The notes beneath the pieces were generated by a model. That model was not told the DNA's origin. It did no database searches and saw nothing but the letters and a program-made list of their open reading frames with translations. A DNA stretch of 64,000 nucleotides, from positions 682,001 to 746,000 of the forward strand of contig JACJYI010000002.1 in the NCBI GenBank assembly GCA_020636225.1, given 5' to 3'. Positions 56,438 through 63,370 of this stretch are shown here, piece by piece. Position 1 is the stretch's first letter; each line of letters starts with the position of its first letter. A program made the position numbers and the translations under genes. The DNA is from Lewinellaceae bacterium (GTDB lineage: Bacteria > Bacteroidota > Bacteroidia > Chitinophagales > Saprospiraceae).

Positions 56438-56845
56438 TTATTTGTTCCAGGGAAGCCCCTGATACTCTTTCTTGAAACTGTATTTCAACAGGTCATGCGT
56501 GGTGACGATGCCAACCAGCGCACCTGCTTTCACGATGGGAATGGCATGGAATAGGTGCTCCAGAAATATCTCGGCAGCCGTACCGATCTTTTCCTCGGGT
56601 TCCAGTGTCGCCAATTTGGTGGTCATCACCTCCGAAATGTTCAGTTGCCCATACTCTTCCCGGTTTTGTTTGATTTTAAACAGGTCGTAGGTGGTCAACA
56701 GGCCAACGAGCTTTTTCCCCTCGACGACCGGCAGGTGGTGTATACGTCGACCAGACAAAATCTCGTGCGCCTTGGCCAGTGTGTCATTCGGGCCAATGGT
56801 GATCAAGTCCTTGGTCATGATCGTCGAAATCGGTTCATTCATCAT
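56438..56845 (-). CDS. CBS-domain pair protein
   Basis: 135 residues made almost only of two CBS motifs: IMTKDLITIGPNDTLAKAHEILSGRRIHHLPVV (about 9-60) and VMTTKLATLEPEEKIGTAAE... AIPIV (about 72-125). Such pairs bind adenosine nucleotides and regulate partners. No transporter or IMP dehydrogenase is fused, and the neighbours (transhydrogenase operon and a PD40 protein) do not point to a partner. It is monocistronic by its own terminator. Confidence 0.88.
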   Translation of the reverse strand: MMNEPISTIMTKDLITIGPNDTLAKAHEILSGRRIHHLPVVEGKKLVGLLTTYDLFKIKQNREEYGQLNISEVMTTKLATLEPEEKIGTAAEIFLEHLFHAIPIVKAGALVGIVTTHDLLKYSFKKEYQGLPWNK

Positions 56846-56942
56846 ATCTCCTGATTTTGGCTTAAGATATGAATTTTCGATTTTTCCGACCTACTCCCCC
56901 GGAAGAATTTCGCTAATTTCACCTGTTATCAAGTCAATCTTC

Positions 56943-57857
56943 ATGGATCAGAACCAACCACTGTTACGGTGGATCATCTGGCTTTCGTTCATCTTCAGCC
57001 TGGCTCCCAATACCGGTCGGGCACAACGACCGAACACCAATATCTATCTTTTTGACCTCACACTCGAAACTCCGGAACGAGTGCTGCGAAGTCCGAAAAT
57101 GGTCACCGCCCACCATCCGGGTGGCTACAACAATCAACCTGTGTTTTTCTCTGCCAATGAAATCTGGTTTACCTCCGATTATCAGGATACTTCCCAGACA
57201 GACATCTGGATGGTCGATCTGAACGAGTCCACTCTGCGGCGCATCACCCGGACGACCCGGTCAGAGTACAGTCCGACTTCGATGAACGATAACCTGCATT
57301 ACAGCACGGTCGTTGTGGAATCGGACGCCGGCGACAACCAACGGCTATGGCAATATCCCCGCCAGTCAGGCGAACCTCCACGCCCTCTCTTTCCGGATAT
57401 CTCCGGTGTGGGCTATCATTGCTGGCTCAATGCGGATACTGCTGTCCTGTTTCTCGTCGGGGATCCCCATTCCTTGCATCTAGCCTCCAGGATCGATGAA
57501 CAGGATCGATACCTCACTTCTCGGGTAGGCCGGAGTTTGCATGTGGATGGTCAGGGCAGGCTGCTGTTTGTCCAGAAGGTCACGGATGAGGATTGGTACG
57601 TCAAGCGATATGACCCCCAATATGACCGGACCGAGCTACTCGTGAAAACCAAACCCGGCGCAGAGGATTTCGCCATCCTACCAGATCAGAGCCTGATCAT
57701 GGCAATGGACAACGTGATCTACAGATATGATCCCAAAACGGACATTACCTGGCGCCCCTTCGCCGACCTGTCCGAATGGAATCTGAACAACATCAAGCGC
57801 TTGTCCCTGTGGAAGGACAAGAAGTTACTGGTGGTCAACCAAAGCGATGCCCCATGA
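56943..57857 (+). CDS. PD40/TolB-like beta-propeller protein, secreted
   Basis: 304 residues from the ATG at 56943, which gives a signal peptide ending at GRAQ; the open frame upstream to 56691 is antisense to the CBS gene and is dropped. The body has WD40-like (PD40) strands: NEIWFTSDYQDTSQTDIWMVDL, then a YSTVVVESD strand and DQSLIMAMDNVIYRYDP. It is probably periplasmic. The stop overlaps the next gene by four bases. The role is unknown. Confidence 0.8.
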   Translation: MDQNQPLLRWIIWLSFIFSLAPNTGRAQRPNTNIYLFDLTLETPERVLRSPKMVTAHHPGGYNNQPVFFSANEIWFTSDYQDTSQTDIWMVDLNESTLRRITRTTRSEYSPTSMNDNLHYSTVVVESDAGDNQRLWQYPRQSGEPPRPLFPDISGVGYHCWLNADTAVLFLVGDPHSLHLASRIDEQDRYLTSRVGRSLHVDGQGRLLFVQKVTDEDWYVKRYDPQYDRTELLVKTKPGAEDFAILPDQSLIMAMDNVIYRYDPKTDITWRPFADLSEWNLNNIKRLSLWKDKKLLVVNQSDAP

Positions 57858-58471
57858 GAATCCTCATTTGTCTGCTGCCCCTGCTCGCCTTGGCGAAACT
57901 CTCACATGCCCAGACGTTTGCCGAACAGATCGAACAGTATCGGATCACGTTCAAAGAAGACATGATCTCCGATGAGCGAGCCCCTCTTCAGGATGAAGAT
58001 CTCCAGCACCTGCGATGGTACAAGCCCGACAGTACGTATGCCGTCCATGCTCTTTTCCTTCCTGTGGAGAATGCCCAACCCATCGACGTGCCAACATCCA
58101 GCGGAAGGGTCAAATCCTTCCAGGATGTCGGGGTTTTGCTCTTCAATATCCAGGGCACCGTTTGTACACTTCATGTGTACCAGAACATGGGGTTGATGCA
58201 GAATCCGGTGTACCAGGATCACTTGTTCCTCCCGTTCATGGATATCACCAATGGCGAAGACACCTATGGTGGAGGCAGATATATTGACCTCCTTCGTTCG
58301 GAATTGTCCGATGGCTCCATGCTGTTGGATTTTAACAAAGCCTACAATCCCTGGTGTGCATACAGCGACGGGTACAACTGCCCGGTCCCTCCTGCTGAAA
58401 ACCGCCTGCCGGTGGCCATTCCTGTCGGGGAGATGATGTATGCCGGTCCTCACAAACACCGATCGAACTGA
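57854..58471 (+). CDS. DUF1684 protein, secreted
   Basis: 205 residues from the ATG at 57854 with a signal peptide ending at SHAQ. Family hallmarks are DTYGGGRYIDL, LDFNKAYNPWCAYSDGYNCPVPP and ENRLPVAIPVGE, with conserved cysteines that may form a disulfide. DUF1684 proteins are widespread in Bacteroidota and have no assigned function. It is coupled to the PD40 gene (ATGA) and to the following gene (one-base overlap). Confidence 0.85.
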   Translation: MRILICLLPLLALAKLSHAQTFAEQIEQYRITFKEDMISDERAPLQDEDLQHLRWYKPDSTYAVHALFLPVENAQPIDVPTSSGRVKSFQDVGVLLFNIQGTVCTLHVYQNMGLMQNPVYQDHLFLPFMDITNGEDTYGGGRYIDLLRSELSDGSMLLDFNKAYNPWCAYSDGYNCPVPPAENRLPVAIPVGEMMYAGPHKHRSN

Positions 58472-59283
58472 TGGCGCTATCGGTGCGGGACATGACAGGA
58501 CGGTCCGTTCTGGTTCCGGATGTTCCGAATCGGATCGTATCCCTAGTTCCCTCTCAAACCGAACTCCTTTACCACCTGGGACTGGGAGATCGGATCGTCG
58601 GGGTGACCCGATTTTGTATCCATCCCGACCATGCCCGGCAGAAAGCAACGGTCATCGGGGGGACAAAGAATATCGATCCCCGACGAGTACTGGACCTGGA
58701 TCCTGATCTGGTGATCGGAAACAAGGAGGAGAATGACAAGCCTTCGATCCTTGCCATGGAAACCAACGTGCCCGTCTGGTTGTCCGATATCTACACCCTG
58801 GATGACGCGCTTCATATGATCCGAACCATAGGATCGCTCTGCCAGTGCGAACAAGATTCCATCGAGTTGTCACAGGAGATCGATCGTCGATTCAGGCGTT
58901 TGCCACCTCCCACTGGCCTGTCTTCACGACGAGTGATCTATCTGATCTGGGCCAATCCCTGGATGGCTGTTGCGGGAAACACCTTTATCGATCATATGAT
59001 CACCCGAATGGGGCTGGTGAATGCACTGGGGCAGCAGGTCCGATATCCGATAGTCCTTGATGACGAATTGACCGCCCTGGCACCAGAGGTTGTGCTGCTG
59101 AGTTCGGAACCCTTTCCTTTTCAAGCAAAACATGAAGCACAACTCCAGAGCTTGCTTCCGGACACGGTCATCCAACATGTCGACGGAGAGATGTTTTCCT
59201 GGTATGGGAGCCGATTGTTGAAGGCTCCCGGATATCTGTCCGACCTATCCTTGCGACTCACCGAACATTGGTCCGACCAATAA
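58471..59283 (+). CDS. Helical-backbone metal receptor (BtuF-like cobalamin/Fe-siderophore binding), no signal peptide
   Basis: 270 residues matching the periplasmic-binding fold of BtuF/FhuD: NRIVSLVPSQTELLYHLGLGDRIVGVTRFCIHP at the start, LDLDPDLVIGNKEEN, and a second lobe with VIYLIWANPWMAVAGNTFIDHMI. It begins directly with the domain and lacks an export signal or lipobox, as in related Bacteroidota proteins. No ABC permease or ATPase is nearby, so a cytosolic corrinoid-binding role or use by a distant transporter are both open. It overlaps the DUF1684 gene by one base. Confidence 0.82.
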   Translation: MALSVRDMTGRSVLVPDVPNRIVSLVPSQTELLYHLGLGDRIVGVTRFCIHPDHARQKATVIGGTKNIDPRRVLDLDPDLVIGNKEENDKPSILAMETNVPVWLSDIYTLDDALHMIRTIGSLCQCEQDSIELSQEIDRRFRRLPPPTGLSSRRVIYLIWANPWMAVAGNTFIDHMITRMGLVNALGQQVRYPIVLDDELTALAPEVVLLSSEPFPFQAKHEAQLQSLLPDTVIQHVDGEMFSWYGSRLLKAPGYLSDLSLRLTEHWSDQ

Positions 59284-59393
59284 CATTTCGGGCGGCCAGA
59301 CGTTTCAATCAGCGATTAGCCCTATTTTGCAATTGGTCAGCCGGTATCCGCTGCACCCGGACGAAGTAACACCATCACCTATACGAGGCTTCT

Positions 59394-61022
59394 ATGAGAA
59401 TTCTGTTCACCTTGATCATCCTGTTGATTGCAACGATTGGATGGACAACAACCCATGAGACCTTCCCTGATCCAGGTGATCAGGGAATGATTGTCTGGAT
59501 GCATCAACGCAGCTCCCTGAACGAGTTGAAGGAGATCATCCCGGCAACCATTCAAGAGGAGTTGTCCATGAAATCCCTTGGATTCGACCTGTACCACCTG
59601 TCCGGCTCCAGGATTGCATTGACTTCCGCCGCGTCCCTGTTGGCCGAGCATTCCAGGATTCGGTTTGCCGGATCGAACCCAAGAGCCACTCTGCGCAATA
59701 CCATTCCCGATGACCCCCAGTTCAACCAGCAATCCTTTCACCAGGTGATCGGTTCAGAATTGGCATGGGATATCTCCACGGGAGGCCAAAGCCCGGGGGG
59801 CCATCCCATTGTGGTTGCGATCATGGATGCCGGCTTTGACGGGAGCCATGAAGATATCATCGATAATCTCTGGATCAATGAACAGGAAATACCGGATGAT
59901 GGACTGGACAATGACAACAATGGATACATCGATGATTACGACGGGTTCAATCCAAGGGTTGAGAATGGAGATGTGCCGGTACACTTCCACGGCCATTCGG
60001 TCAGTGGGTATATCGGTGCAAAGGGAGATAACAGCATTGGTGTGACGGGAATCAACTGGAATATCGAGTTGATGTTGATTGGTCCAACTACCTATGCCGA
60101 TGAATGGATCACGGCGTTCCGGTTTCTGTACGACTGGCGAAAGCGTTTCAATGAATCCAATGGTAATGAAGGCGCATATATCGCTGCGCTGAATCTGTCC
60201 CTTGGTTTTGAGAACGTCTTCCCATCCGATATTCCCTGGATGTGTCCGTTGGTTGACAGCCTGGGAGATGTCGGTATCCTGATGGTGGGAGCTGCTCCGA
60301 ACAATGCCGTGGATATTGGTACCGTAGGGGATATGCCCTGTGCTTGCGGTTCAAGTCAGATCATCTGTGTGACCAATACGACGGCCGATGATGACCTGGT
60401 CTCGAATGCCGGCTACAGCAAAACCTATATTCACCTCAGTGCCCCGGGTTATAATTCCTACACGGTCAAATTGGCCAGTCAGGGGTATTATGGCACGTTT
60501 TCGGGCACATCGGCAGCAACGCCCATGGTCACAGGAGCGTTGGCCCTGTTGGCCAGTATGCCATGTGAACAACTGGAAGATCAGATATTCTCTGATCCCA
60601 AAGCCGCAGCCAGTCTGTTAAGAGATGCACTCCTGTCTGGTACGGAACCCCTGGCCATCCTGGAAAACATCACGGCGACCGGTGGCCGGTTGTCTCTCCT
60701 TTCAGAAGATGGAGGAGGCGCTGTCAATGTCCTTGCCGATCTGTGCGGAAGTGCGGAAGGCCCCCTGGCCATTCTCAGCACCCGACCCAACCCCACTGAT
60801 CAGGAGATGACCGTATTCTTCCGGAGCAGGGGAAGTGAAACCTTTCCACTCCGGGTATACAATCTGCTGGGACAACTGGTGTATGAAGCCGAAATTGACA
60901 CCATTGCCTTCTCGGAAAAGACGACGTCGATCCCGACAGGAGCCTGGTCTCCGGGCATGTATATCGTGATTGTAGGCCAGGATGGACGTTGCGACAGCAG
61001 GAAAGTCATTGTTCAACATTAA
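59394..61022 (+). CDS. Subtilisin-like serine protease (S8) with T9SS type A C-terminal domain
   Basis: 542 residues: signal peptide (about 1-18), a short propeptide region, then the S8 domain with the catalytic triad Asp145 (AIMDAGFD), His199 (FHGHSVSG) and Ser373 (GTSAATP). The oxyanion Asn is near 303-304 (APNNA). A calcium-type DNDNNGYIDD loop follows the Asp. The last 80 residues are a type A sorting domain (RPNPTDQEMTVFF, YNLLGQLVYE, PGMYIVIVGQDG) for T9SS export. It is a likely secreted or surface protease. The CTATTTTG at about 59322 resembles a -7 box. Confidence 0.92.
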   Translation: MRILFTLIILLIATIGWTTTHETFPDPGDQGMIVWMHQRSSLNELKEIIPATIQEELSMKSLGFDLYHLSGSRIALTSAASLLAEHSRIRFAGSNPRATLRNTIPDDPQFNQQSFHQVIGSELAWDISTGGQSPGGHPIVVAIMDAGFDGSHEDIIDNLWINEQEIPDDGLDNDNNGYIDDYDGFNPRVENGDVPVHFHGHSVSGYIGAKGDNSIGVTGINWNIELMLIGPTTYADEWITAFRFLYDWRKRFNESNGNEGAYIAALNLSLGFENVFPSDIPWMCPLVDSLGDVGILMVGAAPNNAVDIGTVGDMPCACGSSQIICVTNTTADDDLVSNAGYSKTYIHLSAPGYNSYTVKLASQGYYGTFSGTSAATPMVTGALALLASMPCEQLEDQIFSDPKAAASLLRDALLSGTEPLAILENITATGGRLSLLSEDGGGAVNVLADLCGSAEGPLAILSTRPNPTDQEMTVFFRSRGSETFPLRVYNLLGQLVYEAEIDTIAFSEKTTSIPTGAWSPGMYIVIVGQDGRCDSRKVIVQH

Positions 61023-61035
61023 TTTTCATCAAGTG

Positions 61036-61066
61036 TTGGTCAATCAAGGGCTAAGTTGTATCTTTG
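61036..61066 (+). promoter_or_regulatory. Promoter of the tRNA-Arg/GIY-YIG unit
   Basis: TTGG (61036-61039), 19 bases, TATCTTTG (61059-61066): the best match to the Bacteroidota consensus in the window. It reads through a leader hairpin into the broken tRNA copy, the GIY-YIG gene and tRNA-Arg. Confidence 0.75.
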
Positions 61067-61086
61067 CACTCGCATTTTTATGACCA

Positions 61087-61110
61087 TATTGCCATAAACG
61101 AATGGCAATA
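61087..61110 (+). promoter_or_regulatory. Leader hairpin before the tRNA-Arg fragment
   Basis: TATTGCCAT (61087-61095) and ATGGCAATA (61102-61110) are perfect 9-base complements around a 6-base loop. It is the first of several structures in the leader of the GIY-YIG transcript. Confidence 0.55.
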
Positions 61111-61136
61111 GGCCACAAAGCAATCAGAAAATCTAA

Positions 61137-61208
61137 GGCTTCGTAGCTTAATTGGATACCTGCCTGCCGGCAGGCAGGGAGCACCAAGACTACGGATCAG
61201 GAGGTTGA
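61137..61208 (+). pseudogene. Truncated, interrupted copy of tRNA-Arg (ACG)
   Basis: Bases 61137-61158 are identical to the first 22 bases of the intact tRNA-Arg at 61484. A 20-base palindrome then interrupts the D-loop, after which GAGCACC and the next 20 bases of the tRNA (61189-61208) again match exactly. The anticodon stem is broken by AAG replacing TG, and the T-arm and 3' acceptor strand are missing, so it cannot form a tRNA. It shares the anticodon ACG region with the intact gene. Confidence 0.85.
61159..61178. repeat. Perfect 20-base palindrome in the tRNA fragment
   Basis: CCTGCCTGCCGGCAGGCAGG equals its own reverse complement. It lies exactly between the D-loop (GGATA) and D-stem (GAGC) of the tRNA-Arg copy, so it looks inserted. 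A related hairpin lies at 30249-30266, indicating a dispersed family. Confidence 0.8.
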
Positions 61209-61241
61209 TTACCTCAGAAGGATAAAACGTTATCTTTCATC

Positions 61242-61493
61242 ATGCTCTGGTATGTATATGTCCTTTATAGTCCTTCTTCAAGACGGTTTTATACTGGCAT
61301 GACAAAGGATCTGGAACGACGCATACAGGAGCACAACACTGGAAAAACCAAATCAACGAAAGGATTTCGACCTTGGAAACTGGTCTATTCTGAAGTTGCT
61401 GAGGATAGAGTTTCTGCCAGAAACCGGGAATCATTTCTGAAATCCGGGATCGGGCGGGAATGGATTAGAAAACGATTGAATGAGGCTTCGTAG
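61242..61493 (+). CDS. Small GIY-YIG nuclease family protein
   Basis: 83 residues, a single GIY-YIG domain. WYVYVLYS takes the place of GIY and FYTGMT that of YIG, followed by the catalytic-type Arg (ERRI) and the metal-binding Glu in RNRESFLKSG. The family (UvrC-like N-terminal nuclease fold, about 80-100 residues) is common in Bacteroidota. The stop codon TAG (61491-61493) lies inside the tRNA-Arg gene that begins at 61484. TATCTTTC at 61231-61238 is too close to the start to be its promoter. Biological role unknown; possibly mobile. Confidence 0.88.
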   Translation: MLWYVYVLYSPSSRRFYTGMTKDLERRIQEHNTGKTKSTKGFRPWKLVYSEVAEDRVSARNRESFLKSGIGREWIRKRLNEAS

Positions 61494-61557
61494 CTTAATT
61501 GGATAGAGCACCTGACTACGGATCAGGAGGTTGAAGGTTCGAGTCCTTCCGAAGTCA
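61484..61557 (+). tRNA. tRNA-Arg (anticodon ACG)
   Basis: 74 bases, CCA not encoded. Acceptor GGCTTCG pairs with CGAAGTC (one G-U pair); the anticodon stem CCTGA/TCAGG holds loop CTACGGA; the T-loop is GTTCGAGTC. The ACG anticodon becomes inosine-bearing and reads CGU, CGC and CGA. Its first ten bases overlap the end of the GIY-YIG gene. rpmB starts 31 bases later, perhaps on the same transcript. Confidence 0.96.
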
Positions 61558-61587
61558 CTAGGCACGAGATTTGTAACACACCACGAC

Positions 61588-61836
61588 ATGTCCAAGATCT
61601 GTCCACTTACCGGAAAACGACCCATTTCGGGCAATCATATCTCCCACTCCAACAGGAAGACCAAGCGGCGCTTTGTCCCGAACATCCAGAAGAAAAGGGT
61701 GTTTGTTCCTGAGCTGGGCGATTTTGTCACGTTGAAGGTCAGCGCCAAAGCCCTGCGCACCATGAATAAGCTCGGGGTCTATTCGTACATCAAAAAGCTG
61801 GAAGCCAAGGGCATCGACCCGGGCATCAAGCTGTAA
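61588..61836 (+). CDS. rpmB: Ribosomal protein bL28
   Basis: 82 residues from the ATG at 61588. MSKICPLTGKRPISGNHISHSN is the family start; the frame upstream runs into the tRNA and is discarded. FVPNIQKKRVFVPELGDFVTLKVSAKALRTMNKLG follows. A large-subunit protein at the L1-stalk/E-site side. First of rpmB-rpmG-DUF4295, a fixed order in Bacteroidota. Confidence 0.97.
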   Translation: MSKICPLTGKRPISGNHISHSNRKTKRRFVPNIQKKRVFVPELGDFVTLKVSAKALRTMNKLGVYSYIKKLEAKGIDPGIKL

Positions 61837-61850
61837 TCCCATTATAGATC

Positions 61851-62039
61851 ATGGCCAAGAAATCAAAAGGCAACCGCAACCAGATCATTCTGGAATGCAC
61901 GGAGCACAAGACAACGGGAATGCCCGGAACCAGCCGGTATATCACCCAGAAGAACAGGAAGAACACCCCTGATCGTCTGGAGCTGAAGAAGTACAACCCC
62001 ATCCTGAAAAAGGTCACCGTACACCGGGAGATCAAATAA
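61851..62039 (+). CDS. rpmG: Ribosomal protein bL33
   Basis: 62 residues: AKKSKGNRNQIILECTEHKT, then RYITQKNRKNTPDRLELKKYNP. Only one cysteine is present, so this is the zinc-free (C-minus) form of bL33. It follows rpmB after 14 bases. Confidence 0.97.
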   Translation: MAKKSKGNRNQIILECTEHKTTGMPGTSRYITQKNRKNTPDRLELKKYNPILKKVTVHREIK

Positions 62040-62061
62040 TAACCCTTAAAGACGCATACCC

Positions 62062-62238
62062 ATGGCTAAGGTTTCCAAGAACGCGCGGGTAGCCCAACGG
62101 GCAGCCAATGCAGGATCCGGTAAGGATTTTGTCAAAGTTGTGAAGAGCATCAAGGATCCTGTAACAGGGAAATACACCTACAAGGAGATGATGATCCACA
62201 AGGACAAAGTCGCTGATTTCTTTGCTGAGAAGAAATAG
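62062..62238 (+). CDS. DUF4295 family small basic protein (Bacteroidota ribosomal-cluster protein)
   Basis: 58 residues, lysine-rich, opening MAKVSKNARVAQRAANAG and ending DKVADFFAEKK. Members of this family always sit between rpmG and ftsY in Bacteroidota and are believed to be a ribosome-associated, lineage-specific protein (bL38 in Flavobacterium, from memory). It starts 22 bases after rpmG. Confidence 0.85.
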   Translation: MAKVSKNARVAQRAANAGSGKDFVKVVKSIKDPVTGKYTYKEMMIHKDKVADFFAEKK

Positions 62239-62264
62239 TTGCTTCCCTCGCATAATATTGTCAA

Positions 62265-62293
62265 AAAAGGCTTTTCTTCACGGAAAGCCTTTT
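62265..62293 (+). terminator. Hairpin after DUF4295
   Basis: AAAAGGCTTT (62265-62274) pairs with AAAGCCTTTT (62284-62293), followed by a short T-rich stretch. It can end the ribosomal transcript or attenuate into ftsY, which starts 24 bases on. Confidence 0.65.
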
Positions 62294-62317
62294 CTGTTTG
62301 ATGAATGATGATAATCT

Positions 62318-63274
62318 ATGAGCTTCTTTAAAAAACTGTTTTCCAGGGAAAAGAAGGAAGAGCTGGATCAGGGTCTTGAAAAGACCAAGACCAGTTTCTT
62401 TGACAAGATTTCCAAGGCCATTGCCGGCAAGTCACAGGTGGACATCGAAGTTCTGGATGAAATCGAAGCAGCCCTGATCTCGTCCGATATCGGCCTGGAC
62501 ACCGCCATCAAGATCATTGACCGGCTGGAGGCCCGCGTGGCCAAGGAGAAGTATACCAACGAGGAGGAGGTCTATCAATTGCTTCGTGATGAGATCGCTG
62601 CACTCCTGGCTGAGAATAATACCAGGGACCTCGATGACTTTCAGCTACCGCCGGATTCACGTCCCTATGTCATGATGGTCGTTGGGGTCAACGGCGTGGG
62701 AAAGACCACCACGATCGGGAAACTGGCCTATCAATACAAGCAACAGGGCTATCGGGTCCTTCTGGGTGCAGCGGATACCTTCCGGGCCGCGGCGGTGGAC
62801 CAACTCAGCATCTGGTCCGAGCGCACAGGAGCCGGTTTCTTTAGCAAGGGGATGAATACCGATCCGGCTGCCGTTGCCTATGAGGCGACGGACAAGGCGA
62901 TCAAGGAAGGCTATGATGTGGTCATTATCGATACAGCCGGCCGCCTCCATACCAAGGTCAACCTGATGAATGAGCTGGGGAAGATCCGACGATCCATCGC
63001 CAAGGCACTGCCTGGAGCACCTCATGATGTCGTGCTCGTCCTGGATGCCACCACCGGCCAGAATGCCATCGAGCAATGCAAACAGTTCATGGCGGCTACC
63101 GAGGTCCAGTCACTGGCACTGACCAAGCTGGATGGTACCGCAAAAGGCGGGGTCGCCCTGGGCATCAGTGATCAATTCCAGATCCCCATCAAGTATATTG
63201 GCCTGGGTGAATCGATGGACAAACTGCAGGTCTTCAACCGGCGAGAATTCGTGAACACCCTGTTCAGCCGCTAA
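62318..63274 (+). CDS. ftsY: Signal recognition particle receptor
   Basis: GTPase docking SRP-ribosome complexes at the inner membrane. 318 residues: a short N domain (about 1-110) lacking the long acidic A domain of E. coli, then the G domain with GVNGVGKTT (123-131), DTFRAAAVDQL, DTAGRLH and TKLDGTAKGG. The compact length is normal for this phylum. Confidence 0.96.
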   Translation: MSFFKKLFSREKKEELDQGLEKTKTSFFDKISKAIAGKSQVDIEVLDEIEAALISSDIGLDTAIKIIDRLEARVAKEKYTNEEEVYQLLRDEIAALLAENNTRDLDDFQLPPDSRPYVMMVVGVNGVGKTTTIGKLAYQYKQQGYRVLLGAADTFRAAAVDQLSIWSERTGAGFFSKGMNTDPAAVAYEATDKAIKEGYDVVIIDTAGRLHTKVNLMNELGKIRRSIAKALPGAPHDVVLVLDATTGQNAIEQCKQFMAATEVQSLALTKLDGTAKGGVALGISDQFQIPIKYIGLGESMDKLQVFNRREFVNTLFSR

Positions 63275-63370
63275 TCATTCCGATTGGGAGAGGAATTCCC
63301 TTGGCCGAAGCAGCGATCAGGTGGCCTCAGGTATCTGTTGCATATCTTGTTCAGGCAAAACCAATTCCAT

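Noticed and set aside
56691..56942. Upstream 84 codons of the PD40 protein frame
   Set aside because: Antisense to the CBS gene and its upstream region; the ATG at 56943 gives a clean signal peptide.
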